From contig NC_048537.1 of the NCBI RefSeq assembly GCF_902806685.2, positions 16,452,720 through 16,516,719 on the forward strand: a stretch of 64,000 nt of DNA, written 5' to 3'. A program made the translations under genes and the position numbers. The DNA is from Maniola hyperantus (taxonomy: Eukaryota; Arthropoda; Insecta; Lepidoptera; Nymphalidae). This document shows, one piece after another, positions 29,919-44,500 of this stretch. Each line of letters opens with the position of its first letter. The first letter of the stretch is position 1. A model generated the notes under the pieces. The model did no database searches, had not been told where the DNA came from, and saw only the letters and a list, made by a program, of their open reading frames with translations.

Positions 29919-32348
29919 TTATGCATTAAGTTTCTGTTGCTGTCTCTTCTTTTTAAATAAACTTGATGGTCTTGTATCATACTGTACTTTATTTCCATTG
30001 GTATCTGATTTCTCAACTACATCTTTAATAATAATAGTTTTTATGGTATCATCTATTTCACTTGCATATTGAGGATCTTCTGTTGATATTGCAGCTTCAT
30101 CTTCATAGAAATTATGTACTGGAATGTTTTCATATTTAGATTCTTTAAGTATAGAAGTTGCCTCATTTCCAAACAATGTTGAGTAGGCTTTATAAACGTC
30201 ACTTGGTTTTGTAATACCCTTTTCAGGATCATAAGGTTCTTTAGACGGTTCTACATTTGAGTGTTGAAAAGTTATTTCTATTGTTTCACTGTTATCTTGA
30301 TCAGCAAATGAAACACTTCTTGTAATTCTAGGTGAATTGTCACTTTTGATAGAATCATCCACAACTTCCTCATCTTCCAGTATTATTTCATCTAACCTGA
30401 AAATAATTTGTATTAAGTAATAGAGGTTTGAACAAATCAATTTTTAATTTGACCATTTAGTTTAGACAGAATTATTATAAGTTTAAGTTTGAATAATTTG
30501 AAGAATCTTTCCATACCTATCCATTTCATCCTCTAATTCATCCAGCTGTTCCATTTCATCCAGTCTAGACAATAGGTCACTTTCCGTTTTGGTTTGAACT
30601 TTCTCTCTATTTTTCAACTCAGACAGTTTTTCTTCAAGCATTTTCTGCCTATCAATGACTTGTAGTAACAAATCAACATTAGAAGTATGCTTTGGGAAAT
30701 TATGGGTGATTTGCGGTACATCTTGTCTATCATTAGTTTGTTCTGCTTGAATATTACTGACATCATCTTTCTTAATGATAAATGAGTCGTATTCATTTTT
30801 GTCACTATCATCCAGTTCATTTTGATCGTCATTGGGAGCCATTTCATTCTCTAATTCTTCCTGAAGTTCAAGTTCCTCCAATCTTGTCCATAACTCCTCA
30901 TCAGTAACATTACTTTCCTCTACATCTTTCTTTTCTCTATTTTGGTAATATTCTCTCACTTTTTCTCTATGCTTCTCCCTCCAAGCTTTATCTTCTTCTT
31001 CACTACACTCTTCTATTATATCTTGGCCTTGATTTCCATGGATAATTCCTTTGCTAAAAGATATTTGACTTTCAAGATAGTCTCTTTCTTTATTGAGTTC
31101 TTCAAGTTTTGATTTTGCATCTGTAATAAATCACATTTAATAGTAGAATAATTTGATTTAAATAAGTCTTACACTAAGAAAGGTTTACATCTTAGCTACT
31201 TGTTTTTTTACTGGATGGAAATTGCTGGGTAAAATCTTGTATTCTATCAAAAATAGGTCTAGTATGATAAGCAGACACTGGTTTTAACATAGCAGACCCT
31301 ATATATGCAGATAGCATTATTATAATGACAAGGTGTGGACAACATTAACAATATAAATAATTATGATTCACATTATGTAATATAATCTCTATAATACCTA
31401 TTTAGAAATATTAATTTTCACATTCTATAACAGTGCTTGCACATTTTTTATCTGATTGGGTTGAAACTGTGTAGAGTTGCTATTGGTATTCCATGAAGGT
31501 TTTAACATAGTACCATAAACTTACAAATTTAATATGGTAGCAAAATGAAGGGTCATTCAAACAAATTACAAAAAGTCGAGAAGCATTGCTAGTTTAGCAA
31601 TAAAATGAACACGTACCTTTGATTCTATGTTGCCGCAATACTTCAGCTTGGTTTGTAGAACATTTAGTGAAATAATCAGCACCTAAAGCAACAGTAACTT
31701 CATTTGTATGCTTGAGAGATCCTCTAAACAATATCTTGTTGCCTATTGGTACTAATATTGGCACAGTCAATTTATCAGAATATGTATTAAAATCTAACGA
31801 GGTTAGATTCTGTAAATAATCTTCCCAAAACTTAATATTCTTCTCGCTTTCTTGCAATCTCTAGAAAAAATAACATTAGGTTAGGTTTTCGAAGCTTGAC
31901 ATTTAACTAATTTTTTTAACAAAACTCCCACATTTTTATAGATATTATCAAAAATATTCATTGCAAGGTTCTTTAGTAAATAAATTCACAATAATTTCAA
32001 TAACATAAAATGAAAAAAACAACAAACTCAGACAAATATTGTATAAGTTTAAGTCAGTGAAAGTTAAATGTCAATTTTCTTTTCATGCTGCTTTACGGTT
32101 CTGCATAGTAGATTAATATGTATCTCTGGGTTTTAGCCTAGCCTCCTTTTTCAGCACATCCGCAGATTATACAGATCAACACCATAATGTCCATTGTCTA
32201 TACCTAGAATTTCGTTCAGGAATTTAATTATCTGTTTAAATCTTTATTTTCGTCAGAAGAAAGTACCTAGCCACAGCAGTTCAATCACAGACCAATAACA
32301 AAAGTTTTTGGAGAGCGCATCATCCCACACGATTCTCACCTCATTCAT
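29919..32348 (-). CDS. uri: unconventional prefoldin RPB5 interactor (URI1)
   Basis: A prefoldin-like scaffold of the R2TP/prefoldin-like complex that binds RNA polymerase subunit RPB5. Four exons join in phase: 32340-32348, 31617-31860, 30517-31120, 29919-30396, 444 aa. The first exon codes only MNE and is inferred from phase and a GTGAGA donor, so the start is less certain. Exon 2 is a prefoldin alpha-type domain (two helices around PILVPIGNKILFRGSL and VTVALGADYFTKCS). A long acidic, coiled-coil-prone middle follows (EELWTRLEELELQEELENE). Near residue 309 comes RITRSVSFADQ, the URI serine/SFAD box, and at 428-440 the conserved C-terminal RPSSLFKKKRQQQ. On minus the stop reads TAATAAA, overlapping a possible poly(A) signal. 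It is head to head with NBAS. Confidence 0.9.
31121..31616. other. uri intron 2, nothing recognisable
   Basis: 496 bp of AT-rich sequence without repeat words shared with the rest of the window. The following intron, 31861-32339, is likewise mostly plain. Confidence 0.45.
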
Positions 32349-32590
32349 TTTCTATATCCAACCTATCCAATTATATCTATCTATATCTATGAATTCTTGA
32401 ACGTTAACGTTAATATCACTTTAGTTTTGTTGTCACCTATGATGGCAATTTGACGTCAAAACTCAAAAGTCAAAACATTGGTCGATTTTTCTTTGGCAAG
32501 AATATTAATTTTTAATAAATAAATGGAAAATAGGTAACTCAAATAATAATTATAGTTTTAAATAAGAAGGAAACATATTCATTGTGAACA
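32349..32590. promoter_or_regulatory. shared uri/NBAS promoter gap
   Basis: Only 242 bp separate the inferred uri start (32348, minus) from the NBAS ATG (32591, plus). The region is AT-rich with a tgacgtcaaaact word (CRE-like TGACGTCA) at 32451-32458. A compact bidirectional promoter is the simplest reading. Confidence 0.6.
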
Positions 32591-35500
32591 ATGGTTGAAA
32601 ATAAATCTATTTTACACGAGCTATATGTGTTTTCGGAATGGAAACCTGAACCAGAATATTTGGTATGTCCTTTTTTCGCCAATTTTATATTGATATACGT
32701 ATTTAGCAAGTTTATAAATAATGGAAACATTTGCAGCAAAAACCAGACAATATATTACCTGAGAATATATCAAGTTTGTGGCGATGGTTGAAATTTTTCG
32801 GGGCTAAAAAGAACTTAATCGACAGTGTAACTGCGTAAGTATATTTTCATACAAAATAAACATAATTAAGTCCATTTCTATTTATATGGTGAATTAAATA
32901 ATATAATAATACATCTGCAGACACAAAGAGAAGCTGCAAAAGTGGCATATTGCTCTTGGTGATGAGGGAAAGGTGATTGCGGTGCTAACAGATAACATAT
33001 TGGAAATTAGAACCAAAAGGTCAGAATATGCCACAATCGCAGCAAGAACTACAGGTATAACATCAATTAGTATACTTTGAACAAGTAATTTTAAAAGTGT
33101 GTCAAATCAGTTTAAAATAATAATATGAGAACTGGGGATACTGCTAAGATACAGGAACTGAGCTGTATACTAAACTTGTGACCTAATTGTGGTCCTTTCG
33201 TTGTTGTTATAACTCGTTTTACTGTATAGTCTATGTCCATCTAGAAGCATGTTCATTTCAAATGGTGAAAGAATTTTAGGGTTCCGTACTTTCAAAAGGA
33301 AAAACAGAACCCTTATAGGATCACTTTGTTGTCTGTCTGTCTGTCTAGAAACCTACAGGATACTTCCCGTTGACCTAGAAGCATGAAATTTGGCAGGTAG
33401 GTATGTCTTATAGCAGACATTCGGGGAAAAATCTGTAAACTGTGAATTTGTGGTTACATCATACAAAAAAAATTAAATTGTGGTCATGAATTAATAATTA
33501 GTATTTTCAATTTTCGAAGTAAGATAACTATATCAAATGGGGTATCACATGAAAGGTCTTCACCTGTACATTCTAAACAGATTTTTATTTATCTTTATGC
33601 ATCATAAATTTTGATTTATTGTGCAAAATGTTGAAAAAATACAACTGTAGTATGGAACCCGCGTTGCGCAAGCCTGACTCACACTTGGCCGGTTTTTCAA
33701 ATACGTAAGTGAAGTGGTTCCAGAGATTACATACACACAAACTTACAATATTCACACTCTTCTTTATATAGATTATAGATATAGATTAGTGTTCTACAGT
33801 AAAGATCAAAGTTTTTTAATTTTCTTCAGTATCCAGAGATGGTTATTCACAATGGAGGAAGTTGGTTTGGAGTCCGGACTGCTCATTCATAGTGGTGGCG
33901 TATGGCAATGGAGTTGTGAGCTTTTTTGACCTCACTGCGTCAAACCTTTTCAACATTCCGGCTGTAAGTTTACCACAAAATGAGACAAGCTTTTACTCTT
34001 TGCTTTTGGGGTCCTTATTAGGCCGAGGCCACATTGGCAAGACAACAAAGAGACAACAGCAACATCACCCTTATTGAGGCAATGCAGCTACCCGCATATG
34101 TGTATAGGAGTTTCTTTTAATTCTTGTGTTTCCTACCAATTACAATCTGGATTCCCTTCTCATTCTGAGAGGAGACCTGTGCTCTGTAGTGAGCCGATGA
34201 TGGGTTGATCATGATGATGATGATGACAATCTGGATATCTTTGAAACAAAATCTTCATCATGACTTTCTATCAGGTGTGATTGTAGTCAAGCATGTTCCT
34301 ATAATCTAAATATATAAAAGGATTGACTGACTGACTGATCTATCAATGCACAGCTGAAACTACTGGACGGATCGGGCTGAAATTTGGCATGTAGATAGCT
34401 ATTATGACGTAAGCATCCGCTAAGAAAAGATTTTTGAAAATTCAACCCCTAAGGGGGTTAAACTGGGGTTTCAAAATTTGTGTACTCCATGCGGACGTAG
34501 TCGTGAGCATAAGCTAGTGAATTTAAAAAAAAGCTTGCAGTGCATCCTCAGCCTTAGGATTCAAGGGACATGATGATAAAAATTACAGCAGTTAGGATCC
34601 TAATTATCCAGTCAGGATAATTCCATACCTCCCACGTTCAAGCTTTAATTGGGTATTTGACTCCAATTTTTTTATTTCTTTATTATAAACTAGGATAAAA
34701 ATAATGACGTAAACTGAAAAAACTAATTTAATCAATCAAATAACAAAAAAGTTATAAGCATTCAAATATTTCTGATTAGACAGAGATAGCGATACAGCAG
34801 TTTGACGTCACACCTACTAATGCCATAGTAGCTTCGTGCGGTTTCATACAAATTTTCGTTTTGCGAGAAAGTAAAAATTAAAATGCCTGTAACTTTGTAA
34901 ATCTTTGTTGGATTTTAATATTTTTTTCAGCGTACGTCATTATTTTTATCCTAGTTTATAATAAAGTAATAGTATTTATCAAATTCAAAAGTAGGCAAAT
35001 ACCCAATCCCAAACATGATTTTGAAATTCAGAAAATGTAATAACAATAACCCTTTCACATGGACAGTTCATTCAGAAGGAATTTTTTTGCAGGATTGCTC
35101 AAGACCAGGTGGTATGGAATGCACGGATAATACTCATGCAGTTTCCGACATTATATTCAGGCCACTAAGAGTTAAAGATACCAAATGGTATGTAGTGAAC
35201 ATCCATTATACGTACAATGTTAAATTTTATATGCTTGAAAACGAAAAGTGTCACTTGTTTTTATTACCTCACCTGGTATTTATACTAGATATAATACTAT
35301 CTATACTAATACTTAAATATTAACTTAATATTATAAATGCACAAGTGTGTCTGTCTGTCTATTTATCTGTCTACTAGGTGTTCACTGCTCAACAATTTAA
35401 ATGATATTGATGAAATTTGGTGCAGAGTTCTATTATCTATAGTTCTTGCATTTCACGAAGGCCACTGACTCATGCTTGTGTTTAAGTCGTATCGGTATAC

Positions 35501-38500
35501 GTAAGGTCCGACATGCACGCACACTTACGCAATGACCATGTAAACGACGTTACCACAAGTAAAGTTCACTAGCCTTCATGAATTGCAAGAACTGTAGTAG
35601 TAGTACTAGTAGTATCTACATTAGTACGTGTACTTTTCAGTAAACTAAGGAATACGAAAGTATATCAGGTTTCACTAGACAGACTAACTTTTCAGGAACT
35701 GGGAGGTTTTAGTGGTGACGTACGATGGAAAGTTGCGGGGCTACCTCGTGTCGGTGACGGAGGGGTGCAAGCTGCACCACTCGTTCCGGTTCCCCGGCGG
35801 AGTGGCGGCCGCGTCCTACTGCGAGCCGCACGCTACTCTGTACGTTGCGGGCGTACCGCGGGCGCCTTACAAGGTAATTACAGTAACCAGCAAGAAATAT
35901 TGTACCTTTAAAAATTTTTACAAAAAAAATAAAAACCGACTTCGTTACACAAACACAAAAAATTGAAAAATAATTTAATTTATTACCGAATATATTATGT
36001 AATAAATTGACACTATGACACCGACCCCAAAAATATTATTATGGAACTATATTAACTCTTGTATACATAATATATTCGGTAATAAATTAAATTATTTTTC
36101 AATTTTTAATGTTTGTGTAATGAAGTCGGTTTTTATTTTTTTTGTAAAAAAAATTTATTTCACAATTTTTAGTGGCCCCATGGAATTATGCTATGACTGG
36201 TTAAAAATCTACTGTTTACTAAGCTATTACACTGATCGCGAGCAATTTACTCTTATCCGTTGAGGAGTTCCAGTATCTATCTTCGAAGATGTTCATCAGA
36301 ACTTCACCAAATTGAAATGGGACCAACTTTGAAGTATACCCTTTCAAACAAAAAAAGAATTTTCAAAATCGGTCCAGGCGTTTTCGAGTAATCGGGGAAC
36401 ATACATAAAAAAATAATAAAAAAAAGATTCCAACAAATTGAGAACCTCCTCCTTTTTTTGAAGTCGGTTATAAATGAGATTTCGACTTTGTAGACCGTTG
36501 TCTCTGTCACTCATACGGCATACTATTTTGTCGGCCTCAACGACAAAGACAACGCTGTACTAAACTCTCTTTCTTAAGGTTCACATTTTTCTTATTGGTC
36601 GGACAAAGGCAATACTTTTGTAAAAGTTTGACAACTATGAACATAATGTAACATGGAGGGAAGAAAATCTCATCATTAAAAGAATGTTAAATATGCATGT
36701 GGAAGGAAAAGACAGAGACAAAAGAAAATGTTTAATGGATTGGTGAAAGACGATATGCTTGTAAAAGGACTGATTAACGCGATAAAAACGAGTGGAAGAA
36801 AAAGGCATATTGTACCAACCGCATATAGAGTGGGATAAGGACAGGGTGAAGAAGTAATTTTTTTTAGAATCCTTCTAGATGTATTAGACCTTCTTTACAG
36901 GATCCATCATCGCCAGTGAGCGCAGGCATCACAGCTTGGAGGCTGCTAAATGATGAGCCTTTTTACAAGCTATCGGTGGTTTCCGACGAGCTGGAGGCGC
37001 AGCTCGCCAACGAGCGGTTCCATCTTCACATGCCTATGCTCTTCTCTAAGAATATGGTGAGTTTTCATTCAGTTAACAGGGATTTCGATGGAGCTGCAGA
37101 AAGATAAGATATGATATTTAACTGTAAAAGTAATTTTTTTCATTGCCAAAGAAGTGAAACTTCTTTGATTTATATTCATAACACGATTATTAATCGGCGG
37201 ACATTTTTTTAAATTTTGGTGTCTGTTTTCTTAATGATAATATTACTAGGAGCTCCAAAATGGCGATTTTGAAAAAAAAATCGGTTTAATAGCAATTCAC
37301 TTGTCATTCGTCACTAATTCTTCCGTCACCATTAGGTCCGTCACGTAAGATAATTTTCATAAAGTCACCTCCATGCGGTATGGTCTGTCCTATGCAGATA
37401 AAGAAATTTCACCTCAAAAAAATTCAGCACTTTATATGCTTTTTTTTTTTTTTATAGAACTTCATAATCCGCATGGTGACGTCACCAGACAACAGTAAGC
37501 TGGTGTGCATCCACTGCAACGGCGACATCTCAGTATGGCGGTTACCGCTACTGAAGGCGGAGCGGCGCTTCCGGCTCGCGGAGCAGCCGCAACACTCCCT
37601 GCAGAGCCCTCTGACGCCAGACCAGGGGCCTAAAGACCCGGCCTTGTACATACCCGCTGACGTCAACTGGTGGAGCAACGAGGCAAGTATACATCGTCAC
37701 AGACAGACAACTCAGGAGCGTCGATTTCGTAAAACCGGCATCAATCATTATTACAATCTCAATTGGTGTGATTGACTGAATCTGTGCGATTCTTGTAGCA
37801 ACAATGCATTGTAGCCAATAGTGGGCGAGCGTCAACCAATCAGAGGTGATTGCGATCGTGACATTGTAGCCGTCATTCTACCGCAATCGCGCAGCAGAAT
37901 TAACTCCAGATAATTATTTATGTGAGTAACGGCTGCTGGAAGATTCTCAAGAGTTACCTGGGTGTAAATTTGGACGTCATCTGCATACATCTTCTTCACT
38001 CTGGGCTGGTTTCCGCACTTAAACGTTTCCGTCTGTTGTGCGTGATCTGCATACATGTGATTGAGATAGTTTTTGACGTAAAGAATTAATGAAAATAGAA
38101 AAGAGGAACGGTGCCAGCATGCCACCCTGAGGCACACCAGCAGTAGTATCGCACCAAGTTTGAATGAGTTTCCTCCAAACAAATACATTTCTTTTGAATA
38201 AATAAAAATAAATAAACGGTAATCATTTATTTGCAAGAACGTTGGTACAAAAAAGATAGAAGTATACATGTATAAAGAGCCCTTAATATTTGACTAAATT
38301 TATAGTCTGCAAATATTGAAGTCGGTTGGTTAACTTTAAACATTTATTGGTTTGCTTATCTCGTTGAAATTATTATTTCAAGTTCGTGGTGTTGTCAGAT
38401 TAAAAAAAAATTATGAACACCAGTTACAGTGATATGATTACAGTTATTATTTTCAGGAAATCATCGTGTCCCGGTTTAGCGGAGCGGTTACAGTTTGTGG

Positions 38501-41500
38501 AATCAAGGATATGCTCAACATACTCGGCAAGAAACCGGAGTTCTTTCAAGGGACGCCGAAGGTTTAACCATTTTATTATATTGGGCGAATTCATTCTTAT
38601 TTTATAATAGACAAATATTTAATTATGAAATAAATTCAGGTGACGTGTGCGTTTGACGGTGCGTTCATGGCGTTGGAGTGCGAGTCTAACGTACTGCCTG
38701 CGAGGAAGTCGCGTAGTGATGAATCTGTAAGTGTATAGAATAGAATAAGTAGTTTTTCCATACTAACTTTTACACAGTACTTGCTTTCAGGAATTTTCAA
38801 GTGAATCAAACACTGGTTCAGAATGTGTATTCAAAAATTCAATCAACAATATTAGTTATTATGTAAATAAATAGGTCAATTACCCATTTACATTGAAGAG
38901 CATTGCAGTAAATCTGTGGTATAGGAATGTTCCCAGTGCTACCTACACTTTATAGGCAAAGGAATAAAAAACAAAAATAAAATTTGGGTGCTATATATTC
39001 CATTAAGTATCCAGAAGCTGCCGTAGTAAATATTATAAAACATCGATATTTTTTTATCTGGATAAATATCACAGAAATTCTACGTTAATTTAGCGAGTAT
39101 AAATCCATACTAATATTATAAATCCGAAAGTGTGTCTGTCTGTCTGTCGGCTAGCCTATCACGGCCCAACCGTTCAACCGATTTTGACGAAATTTGGTAC
39201 AGAGATAGCTTGTATCCCGGGGAAGAACATAGGCTACTTTTTATCCCGGAAAATAAAAGAGTTCCCATGGGATTTTTTAAGACCTAAATCCACGCGGACG
39301 AAGTCGTGGGCATCATCTAGTTTGTTATAAATTGCAATGATGCTTATTTACATTACGCAGGTGTTCAACTGCCGTATATTTTTTAAACAGCGGAAAAGTT
39401 TTAACATTTCTACATTTTTGTAATACATAGAACAAAAAACACCCCCCCCCCCCCCCAAAAGATTTTTTAAATTTTCAAATAGATGGAGGTGGTAAAAGCT
39501 GAAGCAGAAATAGAAGATTCCATGTTGGAAGTGGCCAAAGAGCTGTTCAAGACAGTGCTCTATGCCATCACTGACATCGAGACGTTCCAGCCCAAGCCGA
39601 GGAAGATAACCGTTGTCTCCAGGATATACAGGCTCCTGGGAGTCAAGAGTACCACGCCTACTGAACTGTTCTCCAGAAAGGTAAGCATTTTTATGGTTCC
39701 CTACCTTAAAAGGAAAAAAAGAAACCCTTATAGGATCACTTCGTTTTCTGTCTGTCCGTCTGTCGAGAAAACCTATAGGGTAATTCCCGTTACCCTAGAA
39801 TCGTGAAATTTGGCAGGTAAGTAGGTCTTATAGCACAAGTAAAGGAAAAAAATCCGAAAACAGTGAATTTGTAGTTACATCACAAAAAAAATGTATTCAC
39901 GAAACATTTATTTACTAAATCACATATAGGTAGCGCAGTCTACATAAAAGTGTGGTTTATGTTTTGAACGATGGTACAGAATCCTTCGTGTCGCACTTGA
40001 CCGGTTTTTGATCGATGTTTATGCCAGGAAAGTTAAAAAAACTATTTAGAAGATATTTTTTAAAGGCTAGTTCCTGCTAGCCTAGAAATGAGGTGACAGC
40101 ACCTCATTTCTGATTTGATCACGTAGAGAAACTTAATGCATAGCTCTCTCCATCGCCCGCCGAGTTTATCAAACCCATACCCTTCATCAGCTAGTTAAGT
40201 CGATGCTAAGTTAAAAATGATTTGTTACAGATTGAAAGCGGCAGCTACACCGAAGCGTTGACGCTGGCTGAAACGTTCAACCTGGACAGCGACCTGGTGT
40301 ACCAGCAGCAATGGAGGAAGAAACCCGTCTCCACTGACGCTATTCAGAACTATTTAGTAAGTATCCGTTTCTATCCTTGCCTATCTGAATAAAGAGTGTT
40401 TATAATGGGGAGTGCTCTGAAGAACTTTTTGACCTCATTCCACCCTCCTTTTTCTACAACCGCTCCGCGCGCCACCGTAAGCAGTTTCACCCCCACCACC
40501 TGGGTGTCTGGTGCACTTCGACAATCCATTGTGCCAGATCCTTCTTTCCACGCACATGCAAACTGTGGAACCAACTCCCATCGGCAGTGTTCCCACTAGA
40601 TTACAACATGGGGTTATTCAAGGGGCGGACCAACAAATTCCTAAAAAGCCGGCAACGCAGGCGGTTCCTCTGGTGCTGCAGATGTTCATGGGCGGCGGTA
40701 ATCACCATCAGGTGACCCGCCTGCTCGTTTGCTCGCTATCTCTATTCCAAAAAAAAAGAGAACTTTATTAATCGATAAGATCGCCTTACGCTTCACGAGC
40801 AAAGAGTGTTCATGAAACCATAGTGACTTCTTTCCGTTGTATCATAGACAAGGATTTGTTTGACTTTGTGGTTAAAGAATTTTATTCTCAAAAGAAATCA
40901 GATGTACAAATTTCACTTAATGAGAAATTATAGTAACAAAACTTAAACTAATTTTATCTTTCGGCACAGCGCGGTGGCAAGCAACAACACGATCGTAAAA
41001 ATAGCGGGTAGTATAATGTATGGCAATGCTCATACACTTTGCCGGCAGGGCCGGACTCAGATATTTATAATAACAAAACTTTTCAGTTTCTTTTTGAAAA
41101 TGTTTATCTTACTAATATTTTTAATTTCTGTAGGTATTTTATTAAACATTTGTGCTCCTTCAAAAGTTATATTCTTTTTACCGTAATTAGTGCGTGAACC
41201 TTTTAAAGAGATGTTATCAACGTTACGTAAAAGTCGGCCTCCCAGTTCCCTTTTAGTTTTAAATGATAATTTTGAATGTATTGTCTTTGATATAATTTTT
41301 TTAATTAATATGCATGTATTATAGTAATACATTTGTAGGATATTCATTAATTTAGTTTCCGCATAAATAATTTTTGTAGGGGTAAGGAAGTCATAATTAT
41401 AAAGAATTTTTATTATTTTCACAGATAAATGTTACCATTATACTTACCTCAATTCTAGTAATTTCACAAGCGGGTAACTTCGTGACACGTTGCTTAGATA

Positions 41501-44500
41501 ACTTTGTATTGTTTTGTACAGAGCAAAGTATCAAAAAAGATCTGGGCAGTGCACCAGTGCGTGGACCGCCTGCCCGAGAGCCTGCAGGCCGCTAAAGAAC
41601 TGCTGCACTTTGGACTGGAACTTACTAATGAAAAAATACTGGATGGTAAGTGGTACCATACATAGTTCGTACAACCGATAGACGTTGGGGTCCCAAGGTG
41701 CTGGAATGGCGACCTCCCACCGAAAGACACAACGTTGGAAGACCCGCCACTAGGTGGACGGACGACATCAGACGAGTCGCAGGGGGCCGCTGGATCCAGG
41801 AGGCGCAAGACCGTGGCGTGTGGAAGTCCCTACAAGAGACCTATGTCCAGCGGTGGACGTCTATCAGTTGATGATGATGAAGTGGTAACATAACAGCATC
41901 GCTAGTGGAGAATTTGGTATTGCCATTAAAGAAATTCACCAAGAAAAAATGTAATTAAAATTCTTTCAACATGGCGGAGATTCAATATAACTAAATTATA
42001 TTGCAATACTAGCTGATGACCGCGATTTCGTATCAACACAGACAGACGGATAGACAGAACGAAGGAGAATCATATTACGGTTCTTTTTATCATTTTGGGA
42101 TACGGAACCCTAACAATATGTATTTTTTTGACAATTATTGCTCATGCATTTTTTTCACTATTGCATACAATTGAACTTGCACCTTATGTTGGCGAAATAA
42201 CGTCTATATTTCAGTGAATATGTTGCTGTCACAATGCCGTTTCAATCTTTTTGGTAGATGATTTTTTCCTCAGCAATTGAGGCTGTCTGTATAGTAAGCA
42301 AATGGTATTAGGCCACTTTAAAAAAAATCACTTACTATAATAGTACGTGACAGGTCGAGATGGCAATCGGGGTAAGAGATTGGCGGGTCGCCCCGCACAC
42401 CCGCACGTCGCGCGCGCTATCCCGCACCGGGTTAGCGCGGGCGCTGTGTTGCCATCTCGACCTGTTGCGTACTAGACTTGGGTAAATAAAGATTTCCTCT
42501 GAAGAAATCAACAAAGAGCTCCCGGAAGATGAGTGGAAGGACCCGGACAGCGTTACTCTGGAAGACCTCAACGCGTACACGAGCGAGCTGCTGCGATGCA
42601 GGCACGTCATGCTGTTCTACAAGGAACGCCTGAGGCTGTACGAGGTAACTATCGAGTCTGTCATTTTTGATGGCAGCCTTAAAACAGCTGTCCTGTTTGG
42701 CGGTCCTTTTAAACACGGACGGACTTTCGCGTTACTAAAAAATCAGTACTCTTATAAATGCGAAAGTGTGTTTGTTTGTTGGTTTGTTGATTCGTCCTTC
42801 AATCACGTCGCAACGGTGCAAAGGATTGATGTGATTTTTTGCATGGGTATAAATAAAGACCTGGAGAGTGACATAGGCTACTTTTTCCCCGGAAAATCAA
42901 AGAGTTCCCACGGGATTGTTAAAAAACCTAATTCCACGCGGACGAAGTCGCGGGCATCTGCTAGTCACATGTAAAAATGTCTTGGTGATATTATTATCAA
43001 TCGACAAAATATTGTCTGGACCAGAATATTTAAAAAATTTTAAAAAAACTTGTTTATGCACGACTATAGTAACTCGGATCTTTTTCGGACGGAAATTCTT
43101 ACGTAATTTTTACAAAAAAAAAAAAAAAACGGACGGATCTTTTTCGGACGGAAAAATTACACGGAAATGTAAAAAAAAAACTAAAATTCTTGCCGAAACC
43201 AGGGATCGAACCAGGGACCTTTAGATCTTCAGTCTAACGCTCTCCCAACTGAGCTATTTCGGCTTGTATGTACAAGTTGAAATTAATCATCGCTAGAGTT
43301 GAACTTTTCACGCGAGTGTTTTATCAGTACAATTTTTATTATTTGTGTTTTTTTGTCTACTATTGTTATCATCAAAATATAATCACAACATTTTTTCTGC
43401 TGGATTTTAGCACAAAAATCTTGCTCCTTTCAAGTCATGGAATTTAGCAAAATTCTTAACAAACACTTTTGCTATTAAGTTATCCTTGAAACTCAATGAA
43501 AATTCAGCACTGCCGCCGTCACATCTCACTTATTTCTTACTACCAAAAAGTTCAATAAATCGCCCACTGCGCAGGTTTAAAACGTTCAGGACGTCGCGGG
43601 TCTCATGTAATCTATACTATTTTTATAGAGAGGTACAGTTTCTAAGTTTGTTTGTAGGGGATGATCTCTGGAACGATTAAACCGATTTTGAAAATTCTTT
43701 CGCCAGTAGAAAGCTAAATTTTTCCTGAGTGATATTTATTTTATTTCAAAAAAATTAGAGATCCCTACGAAAATTGTTATTGTAAGTTAATGCAAAGCCG
43801 GGGCGTGTCGCTAGTTGGTACAGAAATAGCTTGCATTGCGGAAAAGGACGTAAATATCACTACCTAGTTAAAATAAAAATAATTTTTATTCAATTAAACT
43901 TTTACAAGTACCTACTTTTGAATCGTCAAATGCCTTTCCTACCGAGAAGATCCAGCAAGAAACTCGGAGGTTGCTCTTTTTTGAATACTTACCCATATTG
44001 TTATGAAAAACTTTTCTTGTAGGCAATACTCCGATGCGAGAAATCAACGTACGTAAAAGACGAATACCACCGTCTAAGAAGCAATAGTATAGTCCATAGT
44101 GCCATGGAAATCGCCAAAGAAGGCCGTATAGAAGCTCTCACTTGTCTATGGCCGTACATAAAGAGCTTGACGATGCAACTGGCGGTATTGGATAAGCTAC
44201 CAGAGACCCTGTACCCTTTGGACTATCAACATTTACTGCCCACTAAGGAACCTTTGACGTGGTTCGAAAAGAAATCGCCTATTAAGATCCAGCCTTCGGA
44301 GCATGAAAACGATTGGTGTAAAAAGGAAATATTCAGGTAAGTTTTAATAAGATTTTTTTATGTAGGACACTTACGGAAACTACTACAATACGGTATTTGA
44401 CGACTAGTCAAATCAGTACCTAACTTTATATCAAACGTCTATTTCACTCCCTTAGGGGTTGAATTTTCAAAAATCCTTTCTTAGCGTATGCCTACGTCAT

